The notes under the pieces: model-generated
Databases searched by the model: none
Told to the model about the DNA's origin: nothing
Seen by the model: the letters and a program-made list of their open reading frames with translations, nothing else
In this document: positions 1 to 6,149 of the stretch, piece by piece
Position numbering within the stretch: position 1 is the stretch's first letter
How the letters are laid out: each line of letters begins with the position of its first letter
Position numbers and translations under genes: made by a program
Origin: Candidatus Zhuqueibacterota bacterium
GTDB lineage: Bacteria > Zhuqueibacterota > Zhuqueibacteria > Thermofontimicrobiales > Thiofontviventaceae
Assembly (NCBI GenBank): GCA_014729735.1
Contig: WJJN01000487.1
Coordinates: forward strand, 1 to 7,338
DNA length: 7,338 nt
Reading direction: 5' to 3'

Positions 1-651
1 ATCCGCAGTAAAACCACCCGATTGAATAGCGACCTGTTCCACCGAACTCATGGGGAGTGTGATTTCAGACCTTCCCTGAAGATGGTCGACATACTCTATG
101 CCTTCCACGAGAGTTCCGGTTTGTTCCGAAGATCCACCTCGTATGGTAAGCCGCTCACCAATACCAGCCTGTTTTGAAACAAAATCTTCCAGAGAACGGA
201 CATTCGCAGCTTCCGCAATAGTTTCCGCAGTCGTGACAATCTGACTGCTGGAAACTTCAATATGCAAATTATCCTTCTCTGCAACGACAGTCACTTCCTC
301 CCCTTCAATTGTAGTAGCCTCCAGTTGGAAATTAACATTGGTGGTTCGATTAATTTCCACTCGTACGTTTTTTTTAGACACCTTTTTATAGCCTATCATC
401 GAAGCACTAAGAGTGTAGGTTCCGGGAGGAACGTTCAGAATGAAATAGTATCCTTTGATATCGGTTGCCGCTCCCAGCGATGTCCCGGAAATAACAACAT
501 TCACTCCGGGCAGCGGATCTCCCGAGTCCTTATCGGTTACTTTCCCAACAATTTTGTTCGCTCCCTGTGCGTTCAAAACGAACGAAAGAACCAATAACAC
601 TAAAATTGTTGTGATTAGATAGGAACTTTTAAATTTTGCACTGGATTTCAT
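1..651 (-). CDS. TonB-dependent receptor, N-terminal part (cut by window edge)
   Basis: Outer-membrane TonB-dependent transporter; the visible 217 codons are open to the left edge, and the plug end and beta-barrel lie outside. Residues 1-28 form a signal peptide: a Lys-rich N-region, a hydrophobic core at about 11-26, and a likely cleavage after LNA (28). Residues 34-110 are a carboxypeptidase-D regulatory-like (CNA-B-like) domain, with the GKVTD, DPLPGVNVVI, GYYFILNVPPGTY and IGYKK signatures. A TonB-box-like stretch (EEVTVVAE, 118-125) follows, then the start of the plug domain (about 130 onward) with IRGG at 170-173 and SGGFTAD at 211-217. The ATG at 651-649 has AAGGAG at 663-658, six bases upstream. 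This domain order is common in Bacteroidota and neighbouring phyla. The substrate cannot be read from this part. The gene follows the GntR regulator on the same strand after 121 bases, so it may be its target or cotranscribed. No SusD-like partner is visible. Confidence 0.9.
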   Translation of the reverse strand, partial: MKSSAKFKSSYLITTILVLLVLSFVLNAQGANKIVGKVTDKDSGDPLPGVNVVISGTSLGAATDIKGYYFILNVPPGTYTLSASMIGYKKVSKKNVRVEINRTTNVNFQLEATTIEGEEVTVVAEKDNLHIEVSSSQIVTTAETIAEAANVRSLEDFVSKQAGIGERLTIRGGSSEQTGTLVEGIEYVDHLQGRSEITLPMSSVEQVAIQSGGFTAD

Positions 652-772
652 ATTTTGCTCCTTACCTTGTTAATACTTTTTCTCTGTTTAAAAAATGAGA
701 AAGACATTTTAGATTGAGTAGATTTTACTTAAGAAATTATCACCTCCCTCACGTATTCCGGGAATTCATTTT
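652..772. other. Intergenic gap between GntR gene and TonB receptor gene
   Basis: This is a 121-base AT-rich gap. Read on the minus strand it carries a very strong Shine-Dalgarno-like sequence (739-748) with no start codon at a usable distance. It also holds a weak AT-only inverted repeat, AAAATG/CATTTT (692-697 and 705-710, 7-base loop), and the ribosome binding site of the receptor. The inverted repeat is too weak and GC-poor to call a terminator with confidence, so readthrough from the regulator into the receptor is possible. No convincing -35/-10 pair was found. Confidence 0.5.
739..748 (-). promoter_or_regulatory. Orphan strong Shine-Dalgarno-like sequence
   Basis: On the minus strand this reads GGGAGGTGAT. 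It contains GGAGGTGAT, the full complement of the ATCACCTCC tail found at the 3' end of most bacterial 16S rRNAs. No ATG, GTG or TTG follows within 5-15 bases. The first ATG (707-705) is about 30 bases away and opens a 19-codon frame that ends in TGA overlapping the ATG of the TonB receptor gene. It may be a leader element, a relic of a lost start, or chance. Confidence 0.3.
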
Positions 773-1507
773 TCAAGATTCACTTTTGGAATACAATTTT
801 ATGATGTCCTTTTCAGCGATCAATAAATGTTCTTTCATTGAATTGAAAGCTTCGTCACTATTCTTATGTTTGATGGCATTAAAAATTCTTTCGTGATACT
901 TCAGTGTTTCTCTGTTCGATGCCGCATCTTCAAATGTGACCTTTTGATATGTTTTCATTACATGATAAATCGGATCGAGAACAATCGGAAACATGGGATT
1001 ATTGCAGGAATTTGTAATAATTTTATGGAATTCAATATCACATTGAGCGAGAAGACTTTTATCCTCTTTTTGCTTTTCCATATTTTCAATGCAAGCTTCA
1101 AGTGCTGAAAGATCTTTATTGTTACGAAATTCCGCTGATAACGCTGAGATTGGAGGTTCAATGAGTGTGCGAACCGCTTGAATATATTTCAAGCTTTGAT
1201 TTCCACATTTATAATTCACCATGACTGAAAATATATCATAAAAGCTATCAATTTTGGGCTGCAATATAATAGCGCCCTTTCCCTTCCGCATTTCGATGAT
1301 TCCCTTTGCAGAAAGCATTAATAATGCTTCTCGAATAACACCACGACTAACCTGGAACAACTCAGCCAGTTTATGTTCGCCAGGTAAATATTCTCCCGGA
1401 GAGAAAACGCTTTTGTGAATAGAAGTCAATAGTTGTTTTTCTACCTGTTCACTTAATTTGCGAGGTCTGGTAACCGATTGGAAATTTAAGATATCTTTTT
1501 TGTCCAA
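773..1507 (-). CDS. GntR-family transcriptional regulator, FadR/FCD subfamily
   Basis: Cytoplasmic DNA-binding regulator of 244 residues, the usual size for the FadR subfamily. Residues 18-82 form the winged helix: GEYLPGE (LPGE in place of the common LPSE), LAELFQVSR, IREALLML, GIIEMRKGKGAIIL. Residues 105-236 are a helical FCD ligand-binding domain. It keeps the Asp/His metal ligands expected for the family: D157 and H161 (CDIEFH), H205 (YHERIF) and H227 (KEHL). FCD regulators usually bind small carboxylates or sugar acids, so an acidic effector is likely but unidentified. The start is TTG at 1507-1505. There is no in-frame ATG until residue 64, inside the DNA-binding domain, and a stop lies two codons upstream. 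No strong ribosome binding site precedes it. It sits between the redox operon and the TonB receptor gene, all on one strand, and probably controls one or both. Its coding sequence is clearly more AT-rich than the operon genes. Confidence 0.93.
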   Translation of the reverse strand: MDKKDILNFQSVTRPRKLSEQVEKQLLTSIHKSVFSPGEYLPGEHKLAELFQVSRGVIREALLMLSAKGIIEMRKGKGAIILQPKIDSFYDIFSVMVNYKCGNQSLKYIQAVRTLIEPPISALSAEFRNNKDLSALEACIENMEKQKEDKSLLAQCDIEFHKIITNSCNNPMFPIVLDPIYHVMKTYQKVTFEDAASNRETLKYHERIFNAIKHKNSDEAFNSMKEHLLIAEKDIIKLYSKSES

Positions 1508-1552
1508 TGATTAACCCATTATTTGTTTGAGTGTTTACCTATTAATTTATCT

Positions 1553-1567
1553 ACTTGTCCTACAAGT
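1553..1567. promoter_or_regulatory. FadR-type operator palindrome upstream of the GntR gene
   Basis: The sequence ACTTGTCCTACAAGT is a perfect inverted repeat with 6-base arms and a 3-base spacer. Its core TTGTCCTACAA matches TNGTNNNACNA, the half-site and spacing known for FadR-subfamily GntR regulators. It lies 45 bases upstream of the GntR start codon, where a bound repressor would block transcription, so it is most likely the regulator's own site (autoregulation). I saw no second copy elsewhere in the intergenic regions of this window. Confidence 0.6.
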
Positions 1568-1865
1568 TAATAAAAATTGCATATTTTTAATGATCTGAGC
1601 CTCATAATTAATTTAATTTGAATTTTCTATATAATTAAGCTTGACTGTTATTTCGCAGGATAAGACAGAGGAGATTAAATATTTTACAACAAAAACAGAG
1701 TAGGTGAATAACCTAAAGCAGCAGCTTATTTTTAATTGTGTTTTAAGTAGATATAAAAAACACATGACAACTCCTTAGTCCCATTAAGTGACATTCCTCG
1801 TTGCCAACAATCTCAATTAAGACAAACCCAATATATGGAAACATCATAAAGATTTCAAGCAATTG

Positions 1866-1880
1866 CATGTGATCAACATG
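1866..1880. repeat. Short inverted repeat in the intergenic region
   Basis: CATGT and ACATG arms (1866-1870, 1876-1880) flank GATCA. It overlaps a second small palindrome, AACATGTT (1875-1882). It could be a protein-binding site, but its spacing does not fit the FadR type and it may be chance in AT-rich sequence. Confidence 0.25.
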
Positions 1881-1944
1881 TTATTAACATTCTCTACATA
1901 TGCTTGCGACAGGAGATTCTGAATATATAGAATGGCGAAAAATC

Positions 1945-1980
1945 AAAATAAAAAAGCTTAAGAGATTATCTTAAGCTTTT
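1945..1980 (-). terminator. Intrinsic terminator of the redox operon
   Basis: A perfect 12-bp stem (1952-1963 with 1969-1980; arm core AAGCTTAAGA) has a 5-base loop. On the minus strand it is followed by a run of T broken by one A, down to 1945. It begins 40 bases after the stop codon of the short-chain dehydrogenase gene, as expected for the end of that operon. The stem is GC-poor, but its length and the flanking T tract support the call. The plus strand also has a T-rich tail (1977-1987), so it could work in both directions. Confidence 0.8.
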
Positions 1981-2019
1981 ATTTTTATTATAGTATTAGT
2001 TGATTCTGAGTCATATTTA

Positions 2020-2814
2020 TCAGAGCCGAGGAATATTCATCCCGCCGCTGACTTCGATGATAGCTCCTGTCGAGTAGGAAAAATATCCCGCCGCAAGTCC
2101 GCAAACAGCTTTTCCGACATCCTCCGGATATCCCCAGCGATTCTGCGGGATCAAGCCTTCGGCGATGAGCTTGTTGTATTTTTCTTCCACTTTCGAAGTC
2201 ATGTCTGTTTTGATGATGCCTGGTCGAATTTCATAGACATTGATGTCGAATTCCGTCAATCGGTCCGCATAAGTCCGGGCTGCCTGACTCAATGCGGCTT
2301 TGGAGATGCAATATTCGGCTCGCGCCGGGGAAGAAAAACATGCCGAAATCGAGCCGATAAAAATGATCGACGGTTTGGGATTGTCCGGCTTTTCGGTGAC
2401 TTGCCTGATCATTTGATTTGCAATCAACTGTGTCAGGAAAAACGTTCCCCTGGTGTTGATCGCAATCAGCCGGTCGAAACTTTCCGGTGAGGTCTCCAGA
2501 ATATCGAGCCGCTGCAGTGGAGCAACTCCCGCGTTGTTCACGAGTAAATCGATTGCACCAAATTCATCCAAAGTTTGTGCCAGTATCTTTTTGTGGTCCT
2601 CCAACGAGGAGATATCTCCCTGAATAGGAAGGAAATGTGCGCCCAATTCTTTCACCCGTTCCTTTACTTCAAAAAGTCCGGTCTCACTATTTTCCGGTTC
2701 AAAATGAATATCCACGCCGGCGATATCGAATCCGTGTTTCGCCAGTTCAAGAACGATTCCCCTGCCGATTCCCCGACCTGCTCCGGTGACCTGTGCCACT
2801 TTTTTCTGTGCCAT
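2020..2814 (-). CDS. Short-chain dehydrogenase/reductase (classical SDR, 3-oxoacyl-ACP reductase-like)
   Basis: Cytoplasmic NAD(P)-dependent alcohol/ketone oxidoreductase of 264 residues, typical for classical SDRs. Visible motifs are the TGAGRGIG dinucleotide loop (10-17), D67 after beta-4 (GDI), NNAG (93-96), the active-site tetrad N120, S155, Y168 and K172 (YCISK), and RPG (197-199). D35 at the end of beta-2 (AGVDI) usually favours NAD over NADP. The overall pattern (ESFDRLIAIN, RGTFFLTQ, EYCISKAALS, YEIRPGIIKTDMT, ending SGGMNIPRL) resembles proteins commonly annotated as 3-ketoacyl-ACP reductase that sit in sugar-catabolic loci. I infer a role on a sugar or sugar-acid intermediate rather than in fatty-acid synthesis. 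It is the last gene of the operon, 11 bases after the flavoprotein gene. Its ribosome binding site (AGGAG) begins in the upstream TAG stop codon, suggesting coupled translation. The exact substrate is unknown. Confidence 0.92.
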   Translation of the reverse strand: MAQKKVAQVTGAGRGIGRGIVLELAKHGFDIAGVDIHFEPENSETGLFEVKERVKELGAHFLPIQGDISSLEDHKKILAQTLDEFGAIDLLVNNAGVAPLQRLDILETSPESFDRLIAINTRGTFFLTQLIANQMIRQVTEKPDNPKPSIIFIGSISACFSSPARAEYCISKAALSQAARTYADRLTEFDINVYEIRPGIIKTDMTSKVEEKYNKLIAEGLIPQNRWGYPEDVGKAVCGLAAGYFSYSTGAIIEVSGGMNIPRL

Positions 2815-2825
2815 GTTCCTCTCTC

Positions 2826-4835
2826 CTATTGAATGATTTCATCTCGCATATATTTATTCCAGATATTTTCAAACCAGATTTCTTCTTCAGGAATCGGGCG
2901 AACAGCCACCCATTCCTTTTTGACGGCTAAATTTTTCGATAATGAAATCTCCAATATTTTATTATTTACGATATCTTCTTCTTTATTTAGTGTGAATTTC
3001 CATTCATCATCGAGCTCCGGGCAGGGTTTCTCCCCGCCAGCATCCATGACCAGATACGAGCCGCGGCTCTTTCCGCCTTTGTCCAGATATTCGTCGATTG
3101 CCTCGAGATACAGCATGTGGGTGAGGCATAAATCCAAATTCCGAAATGCTTCAGGTAAATCAGCAGCCGAGGAAATCTTAAATTCATTTTTTAAGCGACT
3201 ATAGAGTTGACGGGCATCGCGAGTTGCTGCTCTCACCTGAGTATGATTTCGAATGTGCGCGCCGTTGCTCGACATCCGCTGCTGGATTTCTTCACGTGAC
3301 TGTTTGACGGACAAGCCATCTGAAGAATCGATATCGATCATCTGCCTGGACATTTCATATTTTTGTTCGATTTGTGATTTTGTTCGCTGCAAAAAGTTCT
3401 CAACATTTGGCGCAGAATTATTATATCGCCTGGCAATGTACATCGCCGCACGCAGGCTGCCCACCTGTCCAGAATTCAGCGCCGAGCCACCCGGTCTGTA
3501 AACGCCGTGCGTACCATTTGCTTCGCCGATTGGGAACAGATGCCGTATATTCGACTCCCACCAAAGGCTTCCCTTCAAACCACCGTTATTGTGCTGTGCA
3601 CACACAGCAATTTCCAGCGGTTCTTGCGTGATATCAATGCCATTATTTTTATAAAGGTCGATTGCCGGCTGATTCATCTTTTGAAGTCGTTCGATGGGTG
3701 TATTTAAAATTGCGCCGGAATTTTCCAGATATGTGTAAGATTCCTGGTCCAGCAAATCAAATGAAAAATCCTGCAAAATGCCATTGCCGACCGGATTTCG
3801 CATGAAATCCAGGTAAACACGCCGTCCTTTGACGACCGTTTCCTGATACACCAGAATATCGATCAGCGATGATCCGTAGTTCCGCACCTTGCGAGGATCG
3901 AAGGGCCATTGATAGCCTTTGAGGAAAATAGCCGTCGCCAGTGTTCCCATATCCGGGAAATACTGATTCAGGAATTCCTGTTCATCATTTCCGTTCCGGT
4001 CAGTGGAAAAATATCTCGGGATGACCTGCTGATACGTACCGGACAGATTCCACCGGAATTTAATCGACGCCAGTCCGAATTGTGATTCAGTCAGATTATT
4101 GCCGATTGCTCCGATTTCATACGCCATTCCGCTGGAGCCAAGCTGACTTTCCGGGTAAACCGAAGTTTTATACATCCCAGCCGGTCCGCCTGTGCCGAGA
4201 ATGATATTCTCACAATTGAAGACTACGAATCCTAAATTTTCGCGATTCAGGGATTGTAAATCAAGAGCAATCGCGCCGGTGATCCGTTTTTCACTGCCCT
4301 GTTGATCAGTAAGCAGCCCAATCACCTGATGCCGGTCGATGACCGGAATTCCTTTCCGCTGCACGTCCTTTGCCAGCGCCTCGAACATCAGATGCGATGT
4401 TAACGGACCAGCCGAAGTGGCTCGCGCCCGAGGATCGTGATCGGTTTTGTATCCGATGAATGCACCGTATTTGTCATGCGGAAACGGTACGCCAAGCCGA
4501 GACAGATGATAGAACGCCTGCGCCGAATGCTGCGCCTCGCACAGCGCGATATCGCCGTGCATACAGCCGCCGTTGAATAAATCCTGCGCCATCAGTTTCG
4601 GCGAGTCGGGCTGTTCGCCTGCCAGCGATAATTTGTAATAGGTCTGTTTATCCGAGCCGGTGTTATTTGACGTACCTCCCCCCCATCGATCCGTGACGAT
4701 GGCGATATTTTCCTGACCTAATTCGTGCAGGTTCACAGCCGCGTTGAGTGCAGCGGCTCCGCTGCCAATAATCAGTGTATTTAGTGAATAAACTGGCATC
4801 ACGATATTATTTATTTTTATTTCTGCTTTCTTCAT
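2826..4835 (-). CDS. FAD-binding oxidoreductase of the fumarate reductase/aspartate oxidase flavoprotein family
   Basis: A soluble 669-residue flavoprotein with no signal peptide or membrane segment. After a 20-residue N-terminal extension comes the FAD Rossmann motif IIGSGAAA (22-29). Next are GGGTSNNTG (52-60) where SdhA/FrdA carry the covalent-FAD His (here absent, so FAD is probably noncovalent), a capping domain, and ILGTGGPAGMY (212-222). HNNGG (415-419) corresponds to HYTMGG of FrdA, and HGVYRPGGSALN (443-454) to its HGANRLGSNS segment with the substrate Arg. KGRRVYLD (336-343) may supply the proton-shuttle Arg. The C-terminal helical domain includes SRGSY (590-594), like the SRGAH stretch of SdhA. 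The segment equivalent to QFHPTG reads ESQFGLAS (250-257), lacking the His and Thr used for dicarboxylates, which argues for a different substrate. It resembles a recurrent but, to my knowledge, uncharacterised family. The ATG has GGGGAG just upstream, 20 bases after the Gfo/Idh/MocA gene. No FrdB-like subunit is visible. Confidence 0.88.
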   Translation of the reverse strand: MKKAEIKINNIVMPVYSLNTLIIGSGAAALNAAVNLHELGQENIAIVTDRWGGGTSNNTGSDKQTYYKLSLAGEQPDSPKLMAQDLFNGGCMHGDIALCEAQHSAQAFYHLSRLGVPFPHDKYGAFIGYKTDHDPRARATSAGPLTSHLMFEALAKDVQRKGIPVIDRHQVIGLLTDQQGSEKRITGAIALDLQSLNRENLGFVVFNCENIILGTGGPAGMYKTSVYPESQLGSSGMAYEIGAIGNNLTESQFGLASIKFRWNLSGTYQQVIPRYFSTDRNGNDEQEFLNQYFPDMGTLATAIFLKGYQWPFDPRKVRNYGSSLIDILVYQETVVKGRRVYLDFMRNPVGNGILQDFSFDLLDQESYTYLENSGAILNTPIERLQKMNQPAIDLYKNNGIDITQEPLEIAVCAQHNNGGLKGSLWWESNIRHLFPIGEANGTHGVYRPGGSALNSGQVGSLRAAMYIARRYNNSAPNVENFLQRTKSQIEQKYEMSRQMIDIDSSDGLSVKQSREEIQQRMSSNGAHIRNHTQVRAATRDARQLYSRLKNEFKISSAADLPEAFRNLDLCLTHMLYLEAIDEYLDKGGKSRGSYLVMDAGGEKPCPELDDEWKFTLNKEEDIVNNKILEISLSKNLAVKKEWVAVRPIPEEEIWFENIWNKYMRDEIIQ

Positions 4836-4855
4836 ATTCTCCCCTGAGTAAATTA

Positions 4856-6136
4856 TTATAGCTTTTCAGATGAATGGTTTTTATTGGAAATTTTTGCGAA
4901 CTCCTTTTTCTGTTGATGCTCTCCACCCGGGAAATAACGGTAATTCGCCAAATCGATTGTCCCTGCCTTTGAAATCCAGGAATAATTTGCTTCACCGGGC
5001 AACAGCCCTTTTTGATAGCACGAGATCAATGCTTCATCCAGCCCTTTCACAAAATACCCGGAATCCTCTTCATTTCGCATAATAAGAGATGGTGGAAATT
5101 CCTGAATCGAGTGCGCCAATTCCTGAATACCGTTCATGCAGAGCACCTGTGACCGGGCGGCTTCGGGTCCGCACACTACTTGTTTTGGATGTCTAATCGT
5201 TTCCACAGCCTCATGAAGTTTTTTGAAATGATGACAATCATCCGGTGAATGATATCTTTTTTGATTGCCCTTGCGATCGGTTGCAACAATCTCCTTTGCA
5301 CAATCTCCAAACTCGATCTCTGCTTCTTCAAATTCAAGATGAAAAACAGGATCCATCTGCGAGAGCGTCGAATGCGAGCCGTAAAACAGCAGTTCAATTC
5401 CATCCCGGGTGAAAATGCGGCAGGCGGCAGTATCGTAATTTTCAATCGGATTGACTCGATATACCTCGGCAGTCACCTCTGCCGGTTCTGCGCTGCGTGA
5501 GATGTCGTCCCCAATCAAATAAAAAAGATTATGTAAAAAATGCGCCATTGCATTATTGACCGGGCTATCCAGGACCCATTTTCCATGTTCATCCTTGATT
5601 TTTCCTGCCCAGCGATTTCTGTTATAGTACCAATCGCCCCGGGGCCACAGGCATATTGTTTTCAGTCGTTTTGGTGCACCGAAAAGTCCTTTTAAAATAT
5701 CCTGTTTCAAAGATTGAATGGCACGGGAGAACGACCATTGATAGCCGATCATCACCCACTTTTTAGTTTCATCGCGAACCCGGATGAGCTCGTCCACATC
5801 CTGAATCACCGCTGCCACTGGTTTATCGCACAGCACATGACTTCCATTCTGCAGAGCTCTGATCGTTTGCTGAACGTGACACTGGATTGGTGAACATATT
5901 ACCGCGAGATCAGCGCTGTTTCCTTCCATATAAAAATCTTCGATAGTGTCGAAAACCGGAATGCATCTTTCATTCACATCAGCGAAACACGGGCTATCCA
6001 CTGCGAACGGATCCACAACTCCCCTGAATTGAATCGCTTCAGATGAAAATTCGTTCATAAGCTCTATTGCATAGCGCGACGCATATCCGCCGATGGCTAC
6101 CATTAAAACGGATACCGGGTTGTTGGTATTTTTCAC
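4856..6136 (-). CDS. Gfo/Idh/MocA-family NAD(P)-dependent oxidoreductase
   Basis: A cytoplasmic dehydrogenase of 426 residues, within the family's upper range. Enzymes of this family oxidise or reduce a carbinol on sugars, inositols or sugar acids with NAD(P). The N-terminal Rossmann fold has the glycine loop AIGGYAS (14-20), GVVDP (39-43), and AVICSP (78-83). CDKP (103-106) supplies the conserved Lys-Pro (K105), equivalent to the EKP motif. In the C-terminal domain NNAMAHFLHNLFYLIG (194-209) places H199 at the catalytic His position. N195 occupies the position usually filled by Asp, four residues earlier. The C-terminus, with GLLPGEANYSW (377-387) and NYRYFPGG (398-405), extends beyond the minimal fold. 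The start is GTG at 6136-6134, with GGAG eight bases upstream and only 13 bases from the preceding stop codon. It sits between two flavoproteins in a tight operon, so it probably acts on the same compound or the product of one of them. The substrate is not identifiable from sequence alone. Confidence 0.92.
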   Translation of the reverse strand: MKNTNNPVSVLMVAIGGYASRYAIELMNEFSSEAIQFRGVVDPFAVDSPCFADVNERCIPVFDTIEDFYMEGNSADLAVICSPIQCHVQQTIRALQNGSHVLCDKPVAAVIQDVDELIRVRDETKKWVMIGYQWSFSRAIQSLKQDILKGLFGAPKRLKTICLWPRGDWYYNRNRWAGKIKDEHGKWVLDSPVNNAMAHFLHNLFYLIGDDISRSAEPAEVTAEVYRVNPIENYDTAACRIFTRDGIELLFYGSHSTLSQMDPVFHLEFEEAEIEFGDCAKEIVATDRKGNQKRYHSPDDCHHFKKLHEAVETIRHPKQVVCGPEAARSQVLCMNGIQELAHSIQEFPPSLIMRNEEDSGYFVKGLDEALISCYQKGLLPGEANYSWISKAGTIDLANYRYFPGGEHQQKKEFAKISNKNHSSEKL

Positions 6137-6149
6137 TTTTAAAACTCCA

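Larger units (their letters stand above)
1508..2019. other. 512-base AT-rich intergenic region
   Basis: This region separates the end of the redox operon from the GntR gene. It holds the operon terminator (1945-1980), a 15-bp operator-like palindrome (1553-1567), a weaker inverted repeat (1866-1880), and presumably the GntR promoter. A confident -35/-10 pair cannot be assigned in this AT-rich background. Between about 1600 and 1930 I see no tRNA, rRNA, CRISPR or insertion-sequence end. The short plus-strand frames (a 20-codon TTG frame at 1641 and a 9-codon ATG frame at 1932) are not supported. A small RNA or a decayed gene cannot be excluded. Confidence 0.55.

Noticed and set aside
262..597. 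Plus-strand open frame of 111 codons opposite the TonB receptor
   Set aside because: It is the complement of the receptor's regulatory domain, which has strong family motifs on the minus strand.
692..710. Possible terminator for the GntR gene (AAAATG/CATTTT hairpin)
   Set aside because: Six base pairs with a single G-C pair and a 7-base loop is too weak to call.
1641..1703. 20-codon plus-strand TTG frame with a GAGGAG inside
   Set aside because: No upstream ribosome binding site or recognisable sequence, and the GAGGAG is within the frame rather than before a start.
1932..1961. Nine-codon plus-strand frame (MAKNQNKKA) after an AGGAGA at 1911-1916
   Set aside because: It is too short, the spacing from the putative ribosome binding site is about 15 bases, and it runs into the terminator stem; likely chance.
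2833..3204. Plus-strand open frame of 123 codons opposite the flavoprotein gene
   Set aside because: It is antisense to a well-supported gene with clear motifs, has low-complexity Ser-rich translation, and no family resemblance.
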